Positions 15,326 to 25,018 of a DNA stretch of 37,986 bases are shown in pieces. Below the pieces are notes generated by a model. The model did not search any database and was not told the DNA's origin. It worked only from the letters and a program-made list of their open reading frames with translations. The stretch is from an uncultured Pelagibacteraceae bacterium (GTDB taxonomy: Bacteria > Pseudomonadota > Alphaproteobacteria > Pelagibacterales > Pelagibacteraceae): the NCBI GenBank assembly GCA_902561075.1, contig CACEOC010000010.1, forward strand, positions 1 through 37,986, given 5' to 3'. Position numbers and translations under genes: made by a program. Numbering within the stretch: position 1 is the stretch's first letter; each line of letters begins with the position of its first letter.

Positions 15326-16015
15326 ATGTTTATCACAAGATTATTTACTTTGTATCCAGAAATGTTTCCAGGCCCATTAAGCGAAGGTTTATTTGGAAAA
15401 GCAATGGAGAACAAATTATGGAATTTGGAAAATATTGACATACGTAAATATTCAAGTGATAAAAATCTGAAAGTTGACGACACCCCTTATGGAGGTGGAT
15501 CAGGCATGTTAATAAAACCAGATGTTGTAGGAAGTGCGTTAGATAATAATATTGCAAAAGGAGAAAAGGTTATCTTTTTAACACCAAGGGGTAAAATTTT
15601 TAATCAAAAGATCGCAAAAGAACTTTCATCAGAAAAAGTGATTAATATTATTTGTGGACGTTTTGAGGGTATCGATCAAAGAGTAATTGAAACTAGAAAT
15701 ATTGAAGAGTATAGTATAGGTGATTTTATACTTTCCGGAGGTGAGACAGCGGCGTTTGTTTTTATAGATGCAATACTAAGACTATTGCCAGGAGTTCTGG
15801 GTAACGAAAATTCGACAAAAGACGAAAGTTTTGAAAACGGGCTTTTGGAGTATCCTCAATACACAAAACCTCAAATTTGGGAGGAAAAAGAAGTTCCAAA
15901 TGTACTTTTATCAGGGGATCATGCTAAAATTAAACACTGGCGTTTATCTCAATCTGAGGCTATAACACGCGACCGAAGACCAGATTTATGGCAAAAATAT
16001 AATAAAAAAAATTAA
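15326..16015 (+). CDS. trmD: tRNA (guanine37-N1)-methyltransferase
   Basis: A 229-residue SPOUT-class methyltransferase that modifies G37 of tRNAs reading CNN codons and so prevents frameshifting. Knot-forming motifs are clear: [14 protein letters not shown], the SAM-binding [15 protein letters not shown] and [17 protein letters not shown]. The C-terminal RNA-binding part [21 protein letters not shown] follows. It starts on the base after the rpsP stop, so coupling to S16 translation is likely. Length is typical. In many bacteria rimM precedes it. Confidence 0.96.
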   Translation: MFITRLFTLYPEMFPGPLSEGLFGKAMENKLWNLENIDIRKYSSDKNLKVDDTPYGGGSGMLIKPDVVGSALDNNIAKGEKVIFLTPRGKIFNQKIAKELSSEKVINIICGRFEGIDQRVIETRNIEEYSIGDFILSGGETAAFVFIDAILRLLPGVLGNENSTKDESFENGLLEYPQYTKPQIWEEKEVPNVLLSGDHAKIKHWRLSQSEAITRDRRPDLWQKYNKKN

Positions 16016-16031
16016 TTTGACTAACTTAAAA

Positions 16032-16568
16032 ATGAAAACAATTGATGAAATAAATAAAGCGAACGTTACACAAATATCTGCAGAAAAAAAACTACCAGAT
16101 TTTTTTCCAGGAGATATTATTAAAGTTGGAGTAAAAATTTCCGAAGGGAAAAGAGATAGAATTCAATACTTTGAGGGAGTTTGTATCGCAAAAAAAAATA
16201 GAGATATAAATTCATCATTTACAGTGAGAAAAATATCTTTTGGTGAAGGTGTTGAAAGAACATTTGCATTGTATAGTCCTATTGTGGATTCAATTAAGGT
16301 AATTAGATCAGGAGAAGTAAGAAGAGCAAAACTTTATTATTTGAGAGATAGAACAGGTAAATCTGCAAGAATTGCAGAAAAAATTAGAAAAAATATCGGT
16401 ATCGATGTAGAAGTTAAACAAGAAAATATTAATACTCCAGTAGAAGCTGATGAAAAAGTTGCTGTAGAAAACCAGGCTCAAGAAATTAATAAAACCACAG
16501 AAGAAATAGAAGATTCAAAAAAAGAAGAGACCTTAAAAAAAGATGAGGGATCTTCAGAAAAAAAATAA
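16032..16568 (+). CDS. rplS: 50S ribosomal protein L19 with acidic C-terminal extension
   Basis: L19 at the subunit interface. The core is unmistakable ([64 protein letters not shown]). I chose ATG at 16032, which gives 178 residues and the usual N-terminus ([12 protein letters not shown]). A TTG at 16017, two bases after trmD, would add five residues; neither start has a clear ribosome-binding site. After about residue 122 an extra tail of some 55 glutamate- and lysine-rich residues extends beyond the normal length of about 115-125. It is the last gene of the ffh operon, and leuC follows after 9 bases without a terminator. Confidence 0.94.
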   Translation: MKTIDEINKANVTQISAEKKLPDFFPGDIIKVGVKISEGKRDRIQYFEGVCIAKKNRDINSSFTVRKISFGEGVERTFALYSPIVDSIKVIRSGEVRRAKLYYLRDRTGKSARIAEKIRKNIGIDVEVKQENINTPVEADEKVAVENQAQEINKTTEEIEDSKKEETLKKDEGSSEKK

Positions 16569-16577
16569 TTTTTTCTA

Positions 16578-17981
16578 ATGTCTCAAACTTTGTACGATAA
16601 AATTTGGAATCAACACTTAGTCCATCAACAAGATGATGGAACATCTTTACTCTTTGTTGATAGACATTTAGTACATGAGGTAACTAGTCCTCAAGCCTTT
16701 GAGGGTTTAAGAACATCTAATAGAGAAGTCAGACAACCTAATTTAACTTTGGCTGTTGCAGATCATAATGTTCCAACAACGGATAGGTCAAAAGGTATTG
16801 CAGATAAGGATTCAAAAATTCAAGTAGAGACTTTAGAGAAAAATTGCAAAGAATTTGGAATTAAATTGTTTGGTATGAACGATAAAAGGCAAGGTATCGT
16901 TCACATCATAGGGCCAGAGCAAGGTTTTACTCAACCAGGGACAGTAATTGTGTGTGGAGATAGTCATACTGCAACCCATGGAGCATTTGGAGCTTTAGCG
17001 TTTGGAATTGGAACATCTGAAGTTGAACATGTATTAGCAACACAAACTTTGGTTCAAAAAAAATCTAAAAACTTACGAATAAGTGTAAATGGAAAACTCT
17101 CAATTGGTGTGACATCTAAAGATGTTATTTTACAAATCATTGGAAAAATCGGAACAGCTGGAGGAACTGGCTATGTTATAGAATATGCAGGTGATGTAGT
17201 TTCTTCATTAAGCATGGAGCAAAGAATGACAATTTGTAATATGACTATTGAGGGCGGAGCAAGAGCTGGGCTGATTAAACCAGATGAAAAGACATTTAAA
17301 TATTTAAAAGACAGACCTTTTTCTCCAAAAAAAGAAAATTGGGATAAGGCTTTAAATTATTGGAGTAAACTTTATTCAGATGACAACGCAATATTTGATG
17401 AAGAAGTAAAACTTGACGGCAAAGATATAAAACCGATGGTTACTTGGGGAACTTCTCCTCAAGATGTTGTACCTATTGATGGAAAAGTGCCAAATCCGAA
17501 AAATATTACTGATCCAGATAAGAAAAGCTCAATTGAAAGATCTTTAAAATACATGGGATTAAAGCCAGATATAAATGTTAAGGATATAAAAATCGATAAG
17601 GTGTTTATAGGAAGTTGTACTAATGGGAGAATTGAGGATTTAAGAGAAGCTGCAAAAATATTAAAAGATAAAAAAATAGCTAAACACGTTAATGCAATGG
17701 TTGTGCCAGGCTCAGGACTTGTAAAAGAACAAGCAGAGCAGGAGGGATTAGACAAAATATTTATTAGTTCAGGTTTTGAATGGAGAGAACCTGGATGTTC
17801 AATGTGCTTAGCAATGAACGCTGATAAATTAAAACCAGAAGAGAGATGTGCATCTACATCAAACAGAAACTTCGAAGGACGTCAAGGCAGGGGTGGACGA
17901 ACTCATTTAGTAAGTCCAGCAATGGCTGCCGCTGCGGCAGTTTCTGGCAATTTAGATGATGTAAGAAAATATTCCAATTAA
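16578..17981 (+). CDS. leuC: 3-isopropylmalate dehydratase large subunit
   Basis: A 467-residue aconitase-family subunit that, with LeuD, isomerises 2- to 3-isopropylmalate in leucine synthesis. The [4Fe-4S] ligands are Cys347 in [11 protein letters not shown] and Cys407/Cys410 in [11 protein letters not shown]. The N-terminal DHNVPTTDR and [20 protein letters not shown] motifs mark LeuC and not aconitase. Length is normal. The leuD ATG overlaps its stop by one base. It follows rplS closely, so it may be co-transcribed with the translation genes unless a promoter is hidden in the rplS tail. Confidence 0.96.
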   Translation: MSQTLYDKIWNQHLVHQQDDGTSLLFVDRHLVHEVTSPQAFEGLRTSNREVRQPNLTLAVADHNVPTTDRSKGIADKDSKIQVETLEKNCKEFGIKLFGMNDKRQGIVHIIGPEQGFTQPGTVIVCGDSHTATHGAFGALAFGIGTSEVEHVLATQTLVQKKSKNLRISVNGKLSIGVTSKDVILQIIGKIGTAGGTGYVIEYAGDVVSSLSMEQRMTICNMTIEGGARAGLIKPDEKTFKYLKDRPFSPKKENWDKALNYWSKLYSDDNAIFDEEVKLDGKDIKPMVTWGTSPQDVVPIDGKVPNPKNITDPDKKSSIERSLKYMGLKPDINVKDIKIDKVFIGSCTNGRIEDLREAAKILKDKKIAKHVNAMVVPGSGLVKEQAEQEGLDKIFISSGFEWREPGCSMCLAMNADKLKPEERCASTSNRNFEGRQGRGGRTHLVSPAMAAAAAVSGNLDDVRKYSN

Positions 17982-18586
17982 TGAAAAAATTTACAAATTT
18001 AAAAAGTATTCCAGCTTATTTGCCGATAGTCAATATTGATACAGATATGATAATTCCTAAACAATTTCTTAAAACTATTAAAAGAACAGGGCTAGGAAAA
18101 AGTTTGTTTTTTGAAATGCGATATGATCAAGATGGTAATGAAATAAATGATTTTATTCTAAACAAAGATCCATATAAAAATTCAAAAATATTAATCGCTG
18201 GAAAAAATTTTGGTTGTGGTTCCTCAAGGGAACATGCTCCTTGGGCGCTTTTAGATTTTGGGATTACTTGTGTAATAAGCTCCAGTTATGCAGATATTTT
18301 TTATAACAATTGTTTTAAAAATGGAATTTTACCAATCACAATTTCAGAGGATAAGATTAAAGAACTTGCAGAGTACTCTACACGAAAAGAAGAAATTAAA
18401 GTTGACTTAATAGAGCAAAAAATTAGTTACGGAAATAATGAGATTAAATTTGATATCGATGATTTTAAAAAAGAGTGTTTAATTGAGGGTTACGATGATA
18501 TTGCTTTATCTTTAAATCATAAGTCAAAAATACAAGAATTTGAAAATAAAATTAAATCTGAAAGACCATGGATTTTTAATGATTAA
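17981..18586 (+). CDS. leuD: 3-isopropylmalate dehydratase small subunit
   Basis: The 201-residue swivelling-domain partner of LeuC. Diagnostic segments are [18 protein letters not shown], the [21 protein letters not shown] phosphate/substrate loop and [20 protein letters not shown]. Its start overlaps the leuC stop (TAATG) and its end overlaps the start of leuB by 8 bases, giving a tightly coupled leuCDB set. Confidence 0.96.
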   Translation: MKKFTNLKSIPAYLPIVNIDTDMIIPKQFLKTIKRTGLGKSLFFEMRYDQDGNEINDFILNKDPYKNSKILIAGKNFGCGSSREHAPWALLDFGITCVISSSYADIFYNNCFKNGILPITISEDKIKELAEYSTRKEEIKVDLIEQKISYGNNEIKFDIDDFKKECLIEGYDDIALSLNHKSKIQEFENKIKSERPWIFND

Positions 18587-19688
18587 AGTTAAAAAGAGAA
18601 GAATTCTTTTACTACCTGGAGACGGAATTGGGCCAGAGGTTACCGCAGAAGTCAGAAAAATTATAGAGTGGTTAAATAAAAATCGATCACTTGATTTTGA
18701 GATTCACGAAGACTTAGTTGGAGGTGCAGCATATGATAAACACGGAACGCCAATTACTGATGAAGTTTTTTATAAGGCATTAGAGAGCCAAGCCGTAGTT
18801 TTAGGTGCAGTAGGCGGACCTAAGTGGGATAATTTAGAGTTTTCAAAAAAACCTGAAAGAGCATTACTAAAATTAAGGAAAGAATTAAAATTATTTGCAA
18901 ATTTAAGACCAGCCATATGTTTTAAACAATTAGTTGACGCATCAAGTTTGAAACCAGAAATAGTCTCTGGACTAGACATTATGATTGTTAGAGAGTTAAC
19001 AGGAGGTATCTATTTTGGAGAACCACGTGGAATTAAACCAATTAACAATGGCGAGAGGAAAGGAATTAATACTCACACTTATACGACCAATGAAATAGAA
19101 AGAGTTGGAAGAGTAGCTTTTGATTTAGCAAAAAAAAGAAACAATAAAGTAACTTCATGTGAAAAATCAAATGTGATGGAGGCTGGACAACTTTGGAAAG
19201 AAGAAATTCAAATACTTCATGACAAAGAATATAAAGATGTTGTACTTGAACATATGCTCGCAGATAATTGTGCAATGCAACTTTTGAGGAACCCAAAACA
19301 ATTTGATGTAATTGTTACAGATAACTTATTTGGTGATATTTTATCAGACGAAGCTGCAATGCTTACAGGATCATTAGGTCTTTTGCCCTCTGCATCCCTA
19401 GGGGCAAAAGATAAGGATGGAAATATGAGATCAATGTATGAGCCAGTACATGGTTCAGCTCCAGATATTGCTGGCAAAGGATTAGCTAATCCTATTGCTA
19501 CTATACTAAGTTTTTCAATGGCTTTAAAATATTCTCTAAATTTAGATAAAGAAGCTAAAGAAATAGAGGATGCTGTACAAAAAGTCTTAAATGATGGGCT
19601 TAGAACTAAAGATATTTTGTCTAAAGGCAACAAAGAGGTATCAACAAAAGTAATGGGTGATGCGATTATTGCTTATTTGCAAAAGTAG
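18579..19688 (+). CDS. leuB: 3-isopropylmalate dehydrogenase
   Basis: A 369-residue NAD-dependent oxidative decarboxylase giving 2-oxoisocaproate, the leucine precursor. Motifs are [12 protein letters not shown], the [14 protein letters not shown] arginine segment, [15 protein letters not shown], the metal-binding [16 protein letters not shown] and the NAD-binding [21 protein letters not shown] chose ATG at 18579, which overlaps the leuD stop by 8 bases and gives the normal N-terminus; a start at 18540 would add 13 residues inside leuD. It is the last leu gene, 27 bases before the dmd operon. Confidence 0.96.
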   Translation: MIKVKKRRILLLPGDGIGPEVTAEVRKIIEWLNKNRSLDFEIHEDLVGGAAYDKHGTPITDEVFYKALESQAVVLGAVGGPKWDNLEFSKKPERALLKLRKELKLFANLRPAICFKQLVDASSLKPEIVSGLDIMIVRELTGGIYFGEPRGIKPINNGERKGINTHTYTTNEIERVGRVAFDLAKKRNNKVTSCEKSNVMEAGQLWKEEIQILHDKEYKDVVLEHMLADNCAMQLLRNPKQFDVIVTDNLFGDILSDEAAMLTGSLGLLPSASLGAKDKDGNMRSMYEPVHGSAPDIAGKGLANPIATILSFSMALKYSLNLDKEAKEIEDAVQKVLNDGLRTKDILSKGNKEVSTKVMGDAIIAYLQK

Positions 19689-19691
19689 AAA

Positions 19692-19709
19692 ATATAAATT
19701 AATTTATAT
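19692..19709. promoter_or_regulatory. 18-bp AT-only palindrome between leuB and the dmd operon
   Basis: ATATAAATTAATTTATAT is a perfect inverted repeat filling most of the 27-base gap upstream of the acyl-CoA dehydrogenase gene. It could be an operator or part of a promoter for the DMSP genes, but such strings arise easily in this AT-rich DNA and no GC pairs support a hairpin. Confidence 0.25.
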
Positions 19710-19715
19710 AAATAT

Positions 19716-21485
19716 ATGACAACATACACAGCACCAGTTGACGATATGATGTTTCTTTATGAGAAACTTAGAAATAACAAATCGTATAATGAATTAGAAA
19801 AATATAAAGATGTTACACCAGATCTAGTAAAAAATATTCTCGAGGAGGCTGCAAAAATTAATCAAAATATTATTTTACCATTGGCCAAAGTCGGCGACGA
19901 GCAACCAGCTATGTTAGAAAATGGTGTTGTTAGAACACCGCCAGGATACAAAGAAGCTTATAAAAAATATATAGAAGATGGCTGGACCTCTCTATCTTGT
20001 GATCCAAAATATGGTGGTCAAGGAATGCCAAAAACTGTAAGCGCTTTTTTTGATGAAATGCTTTCCTCTGCATCGTTATCCTTTAAGCTCTATAGTGAGC
20101 TAAGTATTGGAGCATATAATTGTATAAACCATCACGCAACAAATGAAGTTAAAGATAAATATTTACCTAAAATGGTAGAGGGTAAGTGGAGTGGCACAAT
20201 GTGTTTAACTGAACCAGTATGTGGAACTGATTTAGGTTTATTGAAAACAAAAGCAGTTGAGCAGAGTGACGGAACATATAAATTAAGTGGCCAAAAAATT
20301 TTTATTACATCTGGAGATCATGATTTAACAGAGAATATTATTCATTTAGTAATTGCCCGGTCAACAGACTCTCCATCTGGAACAAAAGGAATTAGTTTGT
20401 TTTTAGTTCCTAAGTATATTGTCAATGACGACGGAAGTTTGGGACCAAGAAATGGTATTAGCACTGGATCAATTGAAAGCAAAATGGGTATAAAGGGCTC
20501 AGCAACATGTGTTTTAAATTTTGATGATGCAGTTGGTTATATGATAGGACCAAAAAATAAAGGACTAAACTCAATGTTTACGATGATGAATCTTGAAAGA
20601 ATTGTCGTAGGAATACAAGGTCTAGGAATATCAGAAATAGCTTACCAAAATTCTTTAATGTATTCTAAAGAAAGGAAACAAGGAAAAAGTAATAACAATA
20701 AAACATCAAATGGGTCTGCTGATTTTATCATTGAACATGCAGATATTAGAAGATCACTTTTAAACATGAAATCAATAATAGAGGGAGAGAGAGCACTATG
20801 TTTCTGGTTATCCCAACAAACTGAAGTCAGCTTAAACCACGAAAACAAAAAAATTAAACAAGAAGCAGCTGACTTTGTGTCTCTTATGACTCCAGTGGTT
20901 AAAGCTTTATTTACAGACATGGGATCGGAGATAACAAGTGAAGCAATGCAAATTTTTGGAGGATATGGGTATACAAAAGATCAGGGAATAGAACAACTAT
21001 ATAGAGATAATAGAATCACACCAATTTATGAGGGCACGAATTCTGTCCAAGCTATCGATTTAGTTTTTAGAAAATTAGTTAACAAAAACGGGGACATAAT
21101 TGATCGATATATAAACATGGTAAAAAAGGAAATGGAAATAAATAACAATGAAAAAATTGCTCCATTTATAGCAATATTAGATACTTATTTAGAGAAGCTG
21201 TCTTCTTTTACATCATGGGTTAAAGATAAAATTCAAAATTCCAAAGATGATGCAAATGCTGCTAGCAATGATTATTTAAAAGTTTTAGGACTGGTAGCCG
21301 TAGGTTACTCATGGTTAAAGGTATTACAAGTGAGTTTCGAAGATTACGACAATAACAAAAATTTTTATGAGGATAAAATTCAAACTGCAAATTTTTTCTT
21401 TCAAAGAGTCCTTCCAAGAATAGATACCCATTGCTCATCTGCTATGAGTGGTAGTAGATATATAATGGATTTTAAATTTAATTAA
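19716..21485 (+). CDS. dmdC: DmdC-type acyl-CoA dehydrogenase (methylmercaptopropionyl-CoA dehydrogenase)
   Basis: A 589-residue FAD acyl-CoA dehydrogenase of the long (about 590-residue) class that includes DmdC, which oxidises 3-methylmercaptopropionyl-CoA to methylthioacryloyl-CoA. Visible are the FAD/substrate segment CLTEPVCGTDLG, QKIFITSGDHD, the KMGIKGSATC motif and the catalytic Glu439 in PIYEGTNSVQA. An extra C-terminal domain of about 120 residues is present, as in DmdC. It starts the run dmdC-dmdB-hydrolase-dmdA, and only one base separates it from dmdB. The family alone would also allow a general fatty acyl-CoA dehydrogenase; the operon with dmdA makes DmdC the likely role. Confidence 0.85.
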   Translation: MTTYTAPVDDMMFLYEKLRNNKSYNELEKYKDVTPDLVKNILEEAAKINQNIILPLAKVGDEQPAMLENGVVRTPPGYKEAYKKYIEDGWTSLSCDPKYGGQGMPKTVSAFFDEMLSSASLSFKLYSELSIGAYNCINHHATNEVKDKYLPKMVEGKWSGTMCLTEPVCGTDLGLLKTKAVEQSDGTYKLSGQKIFITSGDHDLTENIIHLVIARSTDSPSGTKGISLFLVPKYIVNDDGSLGPRNGISTGSIESKMGIKGSATCVLNFDDAVGYMIGPKNKGLNSMFTMMNLERIVVGIQGLGISEIAYQNSLMYSKERKQGKSNNNKTSNGSADFIIEHADIRRSLLNMKSIIEGERALCFWLSQQTEVSLNHENKKIKQEAADFVSLMTPVVKALFTDMGSEITSEAMQIFGGYGYTKDQGIEQLYRDNRITPIYEGTNSVQAIDLVFRKLVNKNGDIIDRYINMVKKEMEINNNEKIAPFIAILDTYLEKLSSFTSWVKDKIQNSKDDANAASNDYLKVLGLVAVGYSWLKVLQVSFEDYDNNKNFYEDKIQTANFFFQRVLPRIDTHCSSAMSGSRYIMDFKFN

Positions 21486-21486
21486 A

Positions 21487-23115
21487 ATGAGTAGCTTTGA
21501 ACAAAATCTAGATAAAAATAATGCAAACTTTGTTCCATTAACACCACTAACTTTTTTAGAGAGAGCTAAAGATATTTATCCAAATTATGAAGCAATTGTG
21601 TACGAAGATAGAAAGTACACATGGTCAGAAATCTATAAAAGATGCACTCAATTTGCTAGTGCATTAGAAAAAATCGGAATTGGTAAAGGCGACACCGTAT
21701 CTGTAATGGCTTGTAATACGCCAGAAATATTCGAGTCACATTATTCAGTACCTATGACTGGTGCTGTTTTAAATACTATCAATATCAGATTAGATGCTAA
21801 AACAGTAAGTTACATACTTGAACACAGTGATGCGAAAGTATTAATTGTAGATAGACAATTCCATGAAGTGGTCAAAAAAGCTTTATTAAGTATCAAAAAA
21901 AAGATTAAGATCATAGATATTCACGACAAGCATGCTGATCAATCAAAGTTAAATAAAATAGGAGAGCTTGAATATGAGGAATTTTTAAGATCTGGAGAAA
22001 CCAATTATATTTGGAAGAAACCAGATGATGAGTGGCAAGCAATTTCTCTAAGTTACACATCTGGAACAACTGGAAATCCAAAAGGTGTTGTTTATCATCA
22101 CAGAGGGTCTTACTTAATGGCAACCGGCAGTGCTGTTGCTTGGAACATGCCAAATAGACTTGTTTTTTTATGTGTTGTTCCAATGTTTCATTGTAATGGA
22201 TGGTGTTATCCATGGACAGTACCTATGCTCAACGGAAAAACTATTTGTTTGAGGAACATAGATATAAAAAAAATTTTTGACTTAATTGATAAATATAAAG
22301 TTACACACTTTGGAGGGGCACCGATAGTTCTCAACATGATCACAGGTGCTTCCGAAAGTGATAGAAAAGAGTTAAAACATAAAGTTCATGTTCTTACTGC
22401 TGGTGCACCACCACCAAGTATCATTTTTAAAAAAATGAAGAGTTTAGGATTTGAAGTTATGCATGTATACGGACTAACGGAAACTTATGGTCATATAACT
22501 CAATGCGCTTGGAATGATGAGTGGAATTCTTTAGATGAAGATAAAATAAACGAAATTAAAGCAAGACAAGGCGTTAGGTATCCAAATACAGAAGGTGTTT
22601 CAGTTATTGATCCAGAAACAATGAAGCCAGTTCCACGAGATGGAAAAACAATGGGTGAGATAATGATAAAAGGAAATGTTGTTATGAAGGGATATTATAA
22701 AGATAAGGATGCTACTGCCAAAGCAATGAAAGATGGTTGGTTTCACTCTGGAGATTTGGCCGTTATGCATCCAGATGGTTACATAAAAATCCAGGACAGA
22801 TCTAAGGATATAATTATATCAGGGGGAGAAAATATTTCTTCAATAGAGATTGAAAATACTCTAGCAAAACATCCATCAGTATCTATAGCCGCAGTTGTTG
22901 CAAAACCCGATGAAAAATGGGGAGAGGTACCTTGTGCATTTATAGAGTCAGTAAAAGATAAACCAACAACTGAAAAAGAGTTAATAGATTTTTGTAAAGA
23001 GACACTAGCTAATTTTAAAGTTCCAAAAAAAATAGAATTTTGTGAATTACCTAAAACTTCAACGGGAAAAATTCAGAAATTTGAATTAAGAAAAAAGGCT
23101 AAGGAGCTAAACTGA
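21487..23115 (+). CDS. dmdB: DmdB-type acyl-CoA ligase (methylmercaptopropionate-CoA ligase)
   Basis: A 542-residue AMP-forming acyl-CoA synthetase that would activate 3-methylmercaptopropionate, the product of DmdA. The ATP-binding loop is YTSGTTGNPKGV. Further motifs are YGLTETYG, the hinge-bearing HSGDLAVMHPDGYIKIQDRS, and the catalytic Lys528 in PKTSTGKIQKF. It follows dmdC by one base. Its last codons contain AAGGAG, and its TGA stop forms a CTGA overlap with the apparent CTG start of the next gene. Medium-chain fatty-acyl-CoA synthetases look alike, so the substrate is inferred from context. Confidence 0.83.
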   Translation: MSSFEQNLDKNNANFVPLTPLTFLERAKDIYPNYEAIVYEDRKYTWSEIYKRCTQFASALEKIGIGKGDTVSVMACNTPEIFESHYSVPMTGAVLNTINIRLDAKTVSYILEHSDAKVLIVDRQFHEVVKKALLSIKKKIKIIDIHDKHADQSKLNKIGELEYEEFLRSGETNYIWKKPDDEWQAISLSYTSGTTGNPKGVVYHHRGSYLMATGSAVAWNMPNRLVFLCVVPMFHCNGWCYPWTVPMLNGKTICLRNIDIKKIFDLIDKYKVTHFGGAPIVLNMITGASESDRKELKHKVHVLTAGAPPPSIIFKKMKSLGFEVMHVYGLTETYGHITQCAWNDEWNSLDEDKINEIKARQGVRYPNTEGVSVIDPETMKPVPRDGKTMGEIMIKGNVVMKGYYKDKDATAKAMKDGWFHSGDLAVMHPDGYIKIQDRSKDIIISGGENISSIEIENTLAKHPSVSIAAVVAKPDEKWGEVPCAFIESVKDKPTTEKELIDFCKETLANFKVPKKIEFCELPKTSTGKIQKFELRKKAKELN

Positions 23116-23888
23116 ATATAAACATCAACGATAAAGATGTTTTCATCTCAACAGGTGGTAGAGAAATCGATCACTCAAAATCCACCATCATGTTAATGCA
23201 TGGAAGTGGTTTAAGTCATATTGTTTGGTCTTTACATGAGCAATTTTACATTTCAAATGGATACAATGTATTATCAGTTGATCTACCAGGACATGGGAAT
23301 TCAGTAGGACCAGCTTTAGCCTCTATTGAAAAAATATCAGATTGGGTAAGTAATTTAGTAAAATTTTTAAAAATAGATAAAATTAATTTTGTAGGGCACT
23401 CACAAGGTTGCCTTGTGGGAATTGATTTATCATCAAGGTATCCAGATCTTATTCAAAAGCTTATTCTAGTAGCCGGCACATATAAGTTACCAGTTAATCA
23501 AGATTTATTAGACTTTGCATTTGCAGGTGACGAAAAAGCAATTTTATTAATGATGAAGTGGGGTTATGAGGGTTCAAAAGCTTTCATAGGAGGAAATCCT
23601 GTTAAAAAAATTATTAATTCAACAAGGGAAATTAGAGAAATTTTGTATGTAGACTTAAATGCTTGTAACAATTATAAGTCCGGTAAAGAATCTTTAGAAA
23701 AAATCGTTTGTCCTACTTTGTGTATTTTTGGAGATATGGATAAAATGGTTCCTCTAAAAATTGGAAACAAAATGGCCGAAATTATAAAAAATTCTGAAAT
23801 AAAAATTATTAACAATTGTGGTCATATGATTATATTTGAAAAAGCTTTTGAAATGAGAAAGTCTGTTTTAGAATTTATAAAAAAATGA
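23112..23888 (+). CDS. alpha/beta hydrolase of the DMSP operon, apparent CTG start
   Basis: A 258-residue soluble alpha/beta hydrolase. The triad is Ser97 in VGHSQGC, an aspartate in FGDMDKMVP and a histidine in [11 protein letters not shown]; the oxyanion motif is LMHGSG. The first ATG (23190) would begin within that core strand and delete the first beta strand. The frame is open upstream to 23103, and CTG at 23112 gives the missing N-terminus ([20 protein letters not shown]). AAGGAG at 23101-23106 is 5 bases from this CTG, and the start overlaps the dmdB stop as CTGA, like the ATGA that joins this gene to dmdA. Substrate unknown; a role on a CoA thioester or product of the demethylation pathway is inferred from position. 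Confidence 0.8.
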   Translation: MNININDKDVFISTGGREIDHSKSTIMLMHGSGLSHIVWSLHEQFYISNGYNVLSVDLPGHGNSVGPALASIEKISDWVSNLVKFLKIDKINFVGHSQGCLVGIDLSSRYPDLIQKLILVAGTYKLPVNQDLLDFAFAGDEKAILLMMKWGYEGSKAFIGGNPVKKIINSTREIREILYVDLNACNNYKSGKESLEKIVCPTLCIFGDMDKMVPLKIGNKMAEIIKNSEIKIINNCGHMIIFEKAFEMRKSVLEFIKK

Positions 23889-24997
23889 AAAATTATTTTA
23901 TATCTAAATCTAAAAGATTAAGAGGCACTCCCTATACTTCCAGAGTCGAAAAACAAGGTGTTACTGCTTATACTATCTATAATCATATGTTGTTACCTAC
24001 AAGATTTGAAGATACTTTAGAGGAGGCATATCACCACTTAAAAGAACACGTACAAGTTTGGGATGTATCTGTTCAAAGACAAACAGAAATTAACGGCAAA
24101 GATTCATCTAGATTAGTGCAGCTTATGACTTGTAGAGATCTTTCAAAGGCTAAAGTTGGCAGATGCTATTATGCTCCTATAATTGACCACAATGCAAAGT
24201 TGATAAGTGATCCAGTAATTTTAAAACTGGCAGAAGACAGATGGTGGATATCTTTATCAGACTCTGACTTTGAGTTATTTGCTAAAGGTTTAGCTATAGG
24301 ACTAAAATACGATGTAAATATATTTGAGGCAAAAGTTGACATTTTTTCTGTACAAGGACCAAAGTCTACTGATTTAATGAAAAAAGTTTTAGGACCAAAA
24401 ATAGAAGAATTAAAATTTTTTGGATTTGATTATTATGAGTTTGCAGGATCTAAACATTTAATTGCAAAATCTGGCTGGTCTAAACAAAGTGGTTTTGAAG
24501 TATATATGGAACACGAAAAAGCCGGTCTAGCATTTTATGACAAATTGTTTGAGGTTGGAGATGAATTTAATTTGAAACCAGGCTGCCCAAATTTAATTGA
24601 AAGAATAGAAAGCTCTTTATTATCTTATGGAAATGATATTGACATAGGAGATAATCCTTTAGAATGTGGTTTTGATAAATACGTAAATTTAGATAATGAT
24701 TTAGAATTTTTGGGAAAAGATGAATTAAAAAAGGTAAAATCTGAAGGCATTAAAAAAAAGTTAATGGGAGTTAAAATTGATACTAATGAAATTGCAGTCA
24801 CAAGCTCAATAAATATTTATGACAATTCTAACAATTTAATTGGAGAATTAAGATCTGGGTCATTTAATCCAATGTTCAAACAAGTTATTGGAATAGCTAT
24901 GATTAATAAGCCCTATTTTAATGCCTCACAAGAAATTAAAATAAATTTAGACGGAAAAAATTGCACTGGAAAACTTTGTGATTTGCCGTTTATTTAG
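23885..24997 (+). CDS. dmdA: dimethylsulfoniopropionate demethylase
   Basis: A 370-residue tetrahydrofolate-dependent demethylase of the GcvT fold. It moves one methyl of DMSP to THF, giving 5-methyl-THF and 3-methylmercaptopropionate. Sequence features that I recall from SAR11 DmdA are present: [75 protein letters not shown] and the ending CDLPFI. Length matches the 369 residues of the Pelagibacter enzyme. Glycine-cleavage T protein is unlikely, since no gcvH or gcvP is nearby and the WSKQ region differs. It starts in an ATGA overlap with the hydrolase and ends 21 bases before asd. Confidence 0.93.
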   Translation: MKNYFISKSKRLRGTPYTSRVEKQGVTAYTIYNHMLLPTRFEDTLEEAYHHLKEHVQVWDVSVQRQTEINGKDSSRLVQLMTCRDLSKAKVGRCYYAPIIDHNAKLISDPVILKLAEDRWWISLSDSDFELFAKGLAIGLKYDVNIFEAKVDIFSVQGPKSTDLMKKVLGPKIEELKFFGFDYYEFAGSKHLIAKSGWSKQSGFEVYMEHEKAGLAFYDKLFEVGDEFNLKPGCPNLIERIESSLLSYGNDIDIGDNPLECGFDKYVNLDNDLEFLGKDELKKVKSEGIKKKLMGVKIDTNEIAVTSSINIYDNSNNLIGELRSGSFNPMFKQVIGIAMINKPYFNASQEIKINLDGKNCTGKLCDLPFI

Positions 24998-25000
24998 TAA

Positions 25001-25006
25001 TATAAT
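25001..25006 (+). promoter_or_regulatory. candidate -10 box before asd
   Basis: A perfect TATAAT lies 12 bases before the asd start, in the 21-base gap after dmdA. TTGTGA at 24976-24981 could be a -35 but at a long 19-base spacing. If used, it would give a very short leader and let asd-sdh be expressed apart from the dmd genes. Confidence 0.3.
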
Positions 25007-25018
25007 TCTTAACATATC

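Noticed and set aside
23885..24997. dmdA as the glycine-cleavage T protein
   Set aside because: No gcvH or gcvP is present, and the sequence resembles SAR11 DmdA to its C-terminus; the operon carries the other DMSP genes.
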